From NCBI GenBank assembly GCA_903842345.1, contig CAIMLR010000021.1, positions 1 to 64,000 of the forward strand: a stretch of 64,000 bases of DNA. Reading direction: 5' to 3'. The translations under genes were made by a program, and so were the position numbers. This DNA comes from an uncultured Myxococcales bacterium. GTDB taxonomy: Bacteria > Myxococcota_A > UBA9042. Positions 61,710-64,000 of this stretch are shown here, piece after piece; within the stretch, counting starts at the first letter, position 1; every line of letters starts with the position of its first letter. The notes under the pieces were generated by a model. It saw only the letters and a list, made by a program, of their open reading frames with translations, was not told where the DNA came from and did no database searches.

Positions 61710-62699
61710 ATGATGCGAATCAGGCTGGCAATTTTGGTGGCGACGGCGCTCTCCGCCTGCGGCACGAGCACAACGACGACCACTGAAACGGACGTGGCTG
61801 CAGACGTGACCGTTGCCGCGGACACCGTGGGCGCGGATGCGACGGATGCCGCAGCGGGAACGGATGCGACTGCACTGCCGGCCAAGGCCACTGAGACGGT
61901 TGGCGGCGCGCGTCCCGTTGACGTGACCGTTCCGGACGATTGGACCCCGCAGAAGAAATGGCCGCTCATCCTTGTCCTCCACGGCTACGGCGCAAGCGGC
62001 AGCGTCCAGAGCGCCTTCCTCGGCGTCGCCGCCCGCGCTACCCAATACGGCTTCGTCACGCTCGCACCGGATGGCACGCGCGATCCCTCGGGCAGCTTGT
62101 TCTGGAACGCCACGCCGGCGTGCTGTGACTTCGGCCACGTCAACGTCGACGACGTCGCGTACCTGGGCGGCCTCATCGACGAGGCGATCGCCAAGTTGGC
62201 CGTCGACCCGGCGCGTGTCTACGTCGTCGGGCACTCCAACGGCGGCTTCATGGCCTACCGCCTGGCGTGCGAGCTGTCCGCGAAGGTCACCGCCATCGCG
62301 GTCATCGCCGGCGCGACAAACCCGGACGCCACCGCGTGCGGCAAGCCCAAGGCGGTCAACGTCCTGCACATCCACGGCACCAAGGACGCGACGATCAGCT
62401 ACGACGGCGGCACCATCCAGATCGCCGGGTTCACCGGCGCGACGTATCCGAGCGCCCAGGGCAGCATCCAGCAGTGGCTCGATCGCGACGGGTGCAGCGG
62501 CAGCGCGACGTCGGCGGGCAAGGCGGACTACGACCTCAACGTGGCGGGCGCGGAGACCGATCGCCTGCAGTACCTGAACTGCCCGAACGGCATCGCCGTC
62601 GAGCACTGGCAGATGGCGGGCAGCGGTCATATTCCCGGATTCACGGATGATTTCCGCGAGGCGCTGCCGACGTGGCTCCTGGCGCGCACGCGACCGTAG
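61710..62699 (+). CDS. Esterase lipoprotein of the LpqC/PHB-depolymerase family
   Basis: A 329-residue lipoprotein with signal LAILVATALSAC, a D/T/A-rich linker (ADTVGADATDAAAGTDATA) and an alpha/beta-hydrolase domain. The nucleophilic Ser is in YVVGHSNGGFMAYRLAC (G-x-S-x-G); the oxyanion LVLHGYGASGS and LAPDGTRDPSGSLFWNA fit the feruloyl-esterase/PHB-depolymerase-like family. The catalytic His is probably in GSGHIPGFTDD. GGGGAAG precedes ATG 61710 (61713 also possible). It may hydrolyse polyester or plant esters at the cell surface; substrate unknown. Confidence 0.83.
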   Translation: MMRIRLAILVATALSACGTSTTTTTETDVAADVTVAADTVGADATDAAAGTDATALPAKATETVGGARPVDVTVPDDWTPQKKWPLILVLHGYGASGSVQSAFLGVAARATQYGFVTLAPDGTRDPSGSLFWNATPACCDFGHVNVDDVAYLGGLIDEAIAKLAVDPARVYVVGHSNGGFMAYRLACELSAKVTAIAVIAGATNPDATACGKPKAVNVLHIHGTKDATISYDGGTIQIAGFTGATYPSAQGSIQQWLDRDGCSGSATSAGKADYDLNVAGAETDRLQYLNCPNGIAVEHWQMAGSGHIPGFTDDFREALPTWLLARTRP

Positions 62700-62753
62700 C
62701 CGATCCCAGGCGCCGATTCGCCGGTGCTGCATCGGCCGGAGACGGATACCGCG

Positions 62754-64000
62754 ATGAACCTGCCGCACGTGCCGCGCACGCTCCTGCTCGCCTGTGCCGT
62801 CGCCGCGCTCCTGGCGCTGGCGTGGCCGCTGGACGCGGTGCATCCCGATGCGCTCCACGACCTGCTGATGACCCGCGATTGCCTCGATCTGGGCCGCTGC
62901 GACACCGCCGGCGCGATGTCCAGCCTGCGCGACGTGCACCTGGGTGCGTCCTGGCTGGACCTTCTGGTGCTGGGGCGGACCGTGGCGTCCCCGCTGTGGC
63001 TGGGCGTCGCGCTCGCGCTGCTGACCGGCGGCGCAATGGTGGCGATCCTGCCGCACCGCGCGTCGCCCGATCGGCAGCCGTTGGCGACGCTGGCCGTGCT
63101 CGTGAGCGTCACGCTGCTGACGAGTCCGGTGGTCCTTGTGCCGCCGACCGCGCTGTCGCCATTTTGCCTGCTTGCGACCGCGCTGGGGTTGGCGGCGCTG
63201 GACCGGCCGTCGCTGCCGCTCTGGCTGCTGACCGGCGCGGTGCTCGGCGTTGCCGTTGACCTGCACACGATGGCGTGGCCGCTGGCCTGGACCCTCGCCG
63301 CGCTCGCCTGGCAGCGCGGCCACCGGCGGGGCGCGCTGCTGACGCTGACCGTGCCGTTGGCCACGACGCTGCTCTATTCGCCCCGCGCGTGGGAGCTCCT
63401 GTGGCTGGCCGCGCGGGCGCATCCGGGCTACGGGCTTGCGCTGCTTGGGGCGCCGCTCCTGTGGTTGCTGCTCTGGCCGCAGCGCCGCCTGGAGCCGGTC
63501 GTGCAGTTGAGCATCGTGGGCGCGCTGACGTGGCTCGCAACGGGGCTGACGCACCAGTTCACCGCGCGCTACGCCCTGCCGTTTCTCGGCGCGGCGGCGT
63601 TGGCGATTGCGCCGCGTCTGGCGCGCTGGCGGCCGCTGCCGGTGGCGTCGCTCCTCCTGGTCGCCGTGCTGACCTACTGGCGGCAGGGGCACGTGGCGGT
63701 GACGTGGACAGCGGCGGAACGGGTCGCGGCCGCAGCGGAAGCCAACGGCATGGGCTGGCCGCACGTCCTGACGGAGCTGCGCGGGGAAAACGCGCCGGCG
63801 GTGGCGGAGGCGACCGGTGCGTTCCTGCCGCAGCGACGGCTGGCCGGGATGCGAACTTTGGCGCTGGTGCGGTCGGAAGCTGCGATCACGGGTGCGACGC
63901 CGTTTGCCTCGCGGCTGGACCTCGCGGGGACGCAAATCTGCCTGCTGGGTGGCGGCGATGTGCGCTGTCGGCCGATCACGCGCGCGCCGGGGCCTGGAGA
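62754..64000 (+). CDS. Multi-helix membrane protein, C-terminus cut by window end
   Basis: From ATG 62754 (MNLPHVPRTLLLACAVAALL, preceded by GGAGACGG) an open frame runs to the end of the window without a stop, giving at least 415 residues. It has about ten hydrophobic segments and an N-terminal loop DALHDLLMTRDCLDLGRCD, where the acidic/Cys part may be extracytoplasmic. This resembles GT-C-type glycosyltransferases, with an Asp-rich first loop, but no certain motif is present. A 780-residue minus-strand open frame over the same DNA is judged spurious. Confidence 0.6.
   Translation, partial: MNLPHVPRTLLLACAVAALLALAWPLDAVHPDALHDLLMTRDCLDLGRCDTAGAMSSLRDVHLGASWLDLLVLGRTVASPLWLGVALALLTGGAMVAILPHRASPDRQPLATLAVLVSVTLLTSPVVLVPPTALSPFCLLATALGLAALDRPSLPLWLLTGAVLGVAVDLHTMAWPLAWTLAALAWQRGHRRGALLTLTVPLATTLLYSPRAWELLWLAARAHPGYGLALLGAPLLWLLLWPQRRLEPVVQLSIVGALTWLATGLTHQFTARYALPFLGAAALAIAPRLARWRPLPVASLLLVAVLTYWRQGHVAVTWTAAERVAAAAEANGMGWPHVLTELRGENAPAVAEATGAFLPQRRLAGMRTLALVRSEAAITGATPFASRLDLAGTQICLLGGGDVRCRPITRAPGPG

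Noticed and set aside
61593-63935. 780-codon minus-strand open frame at the end of the window
   Set aside because: Low-complexity R/G/Q-rich; the plus strand encodes an esterase lipoprotein and a membrane protein with plausible starts.

Overview
The window is GC-rich and densely coded. The gene content suggests a delta-proteobacterial or Myxococcota-type Gram-negative bacterium. Pointers are many outer-membrane-type lipoproteins with D/T/A-rich linkers, a giant surface protein made of myxobacterial-style CDDGNxCTxDxC repeats with a MopE-like CNGxDDNCDG motif, RNase J, a ResB/CcsA (system II) cytochrome c maturation pair, and a decaheme OmcA/MtrC-type lipoprotein. The lineage is inferred from gene content only; no rRNA or other phylogenetic marker gene was seen.

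Layout. 1-3259: a nucleoside permease (cut by the window edge), divergent from a kinase fused to an iron-sulfur, DNA-glycosylase-like domain. 3269-9573: a CoA-ester catabolic block with a crotonase, boxB and boxC of the aerobic benzoyl-CoA route, an ADP-ribosylglycohydrolase and a thiolase. 9738-13343: a tight housekeeping operon (RNase J, EngB, RimI-like acetyltransferase, ThiE-like protein). 13350-16962: thioredoxin, a sigma factor with a zinc-binding tail, a 3-hydroxyacyl-CoA dehydrogenase and an AmpG-like permease. 17027-26062 (minus strand): a nine-gene cbb3 oxidase operon, reading cyclic-nucleotide-domain protein, ccoNO fusion, ccoQ-like, ccoP, ccoG, ccoH, SafE-family protein, ccoI, ccoS, with an FNR/CRP-type box upstream. 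26312-29589: DUF971 and Rieske proteins, then argC and an argJ that carries a decayed acetylglutamate-kinase domain. 29700-33998: a membrane glycosyltransferase-like protein and a kynurenine/aminomuconate degradation operon. 34337-43122: a respiratory cytochrome module (lipoprotein, ResB, CcsA, two FNR-like boxes, decaheme lipoprotein with a collagen-like stalk, strong terminator, PPIase lipoprotein). 43177-49041: a DUF2141 protein and the 1772-residue cysteine-repeat lipoprotein. 49242-54116: Rieske oxygenase, ABC-F ATPase, AlkB-type hydroxylase and a small secreted protein. 54132-64000: several lipoproteins, DinB, a membrane sulfatase, an esterase lipoprotein and a membrane protein cut by the window end.

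Taken together the genes describe an aerobe or microaerophile that degrades aromatic compounds, alkanes and tryptophan derivatives to acyl-CoA. It respires through a high-affinity cbb3 oxidase and may also pass electrons to an extracellular acceptor through the decaheme lipoprotein. Matching FNR-like boxes hint that the two respiratory branches share oxygen-responsive control. The least conventional items are the PfkB/iron-sulfur fusion beside the nucleoside transporter, the ArgJ/pseudo-kinase fusion, the disulfide-plus-collagen stalk of the decaheme protein, and the higher-order repeat structure of the giant lipoprotein. No tRNA, rRNA, CRISPR array or insertion sequence was recognised.
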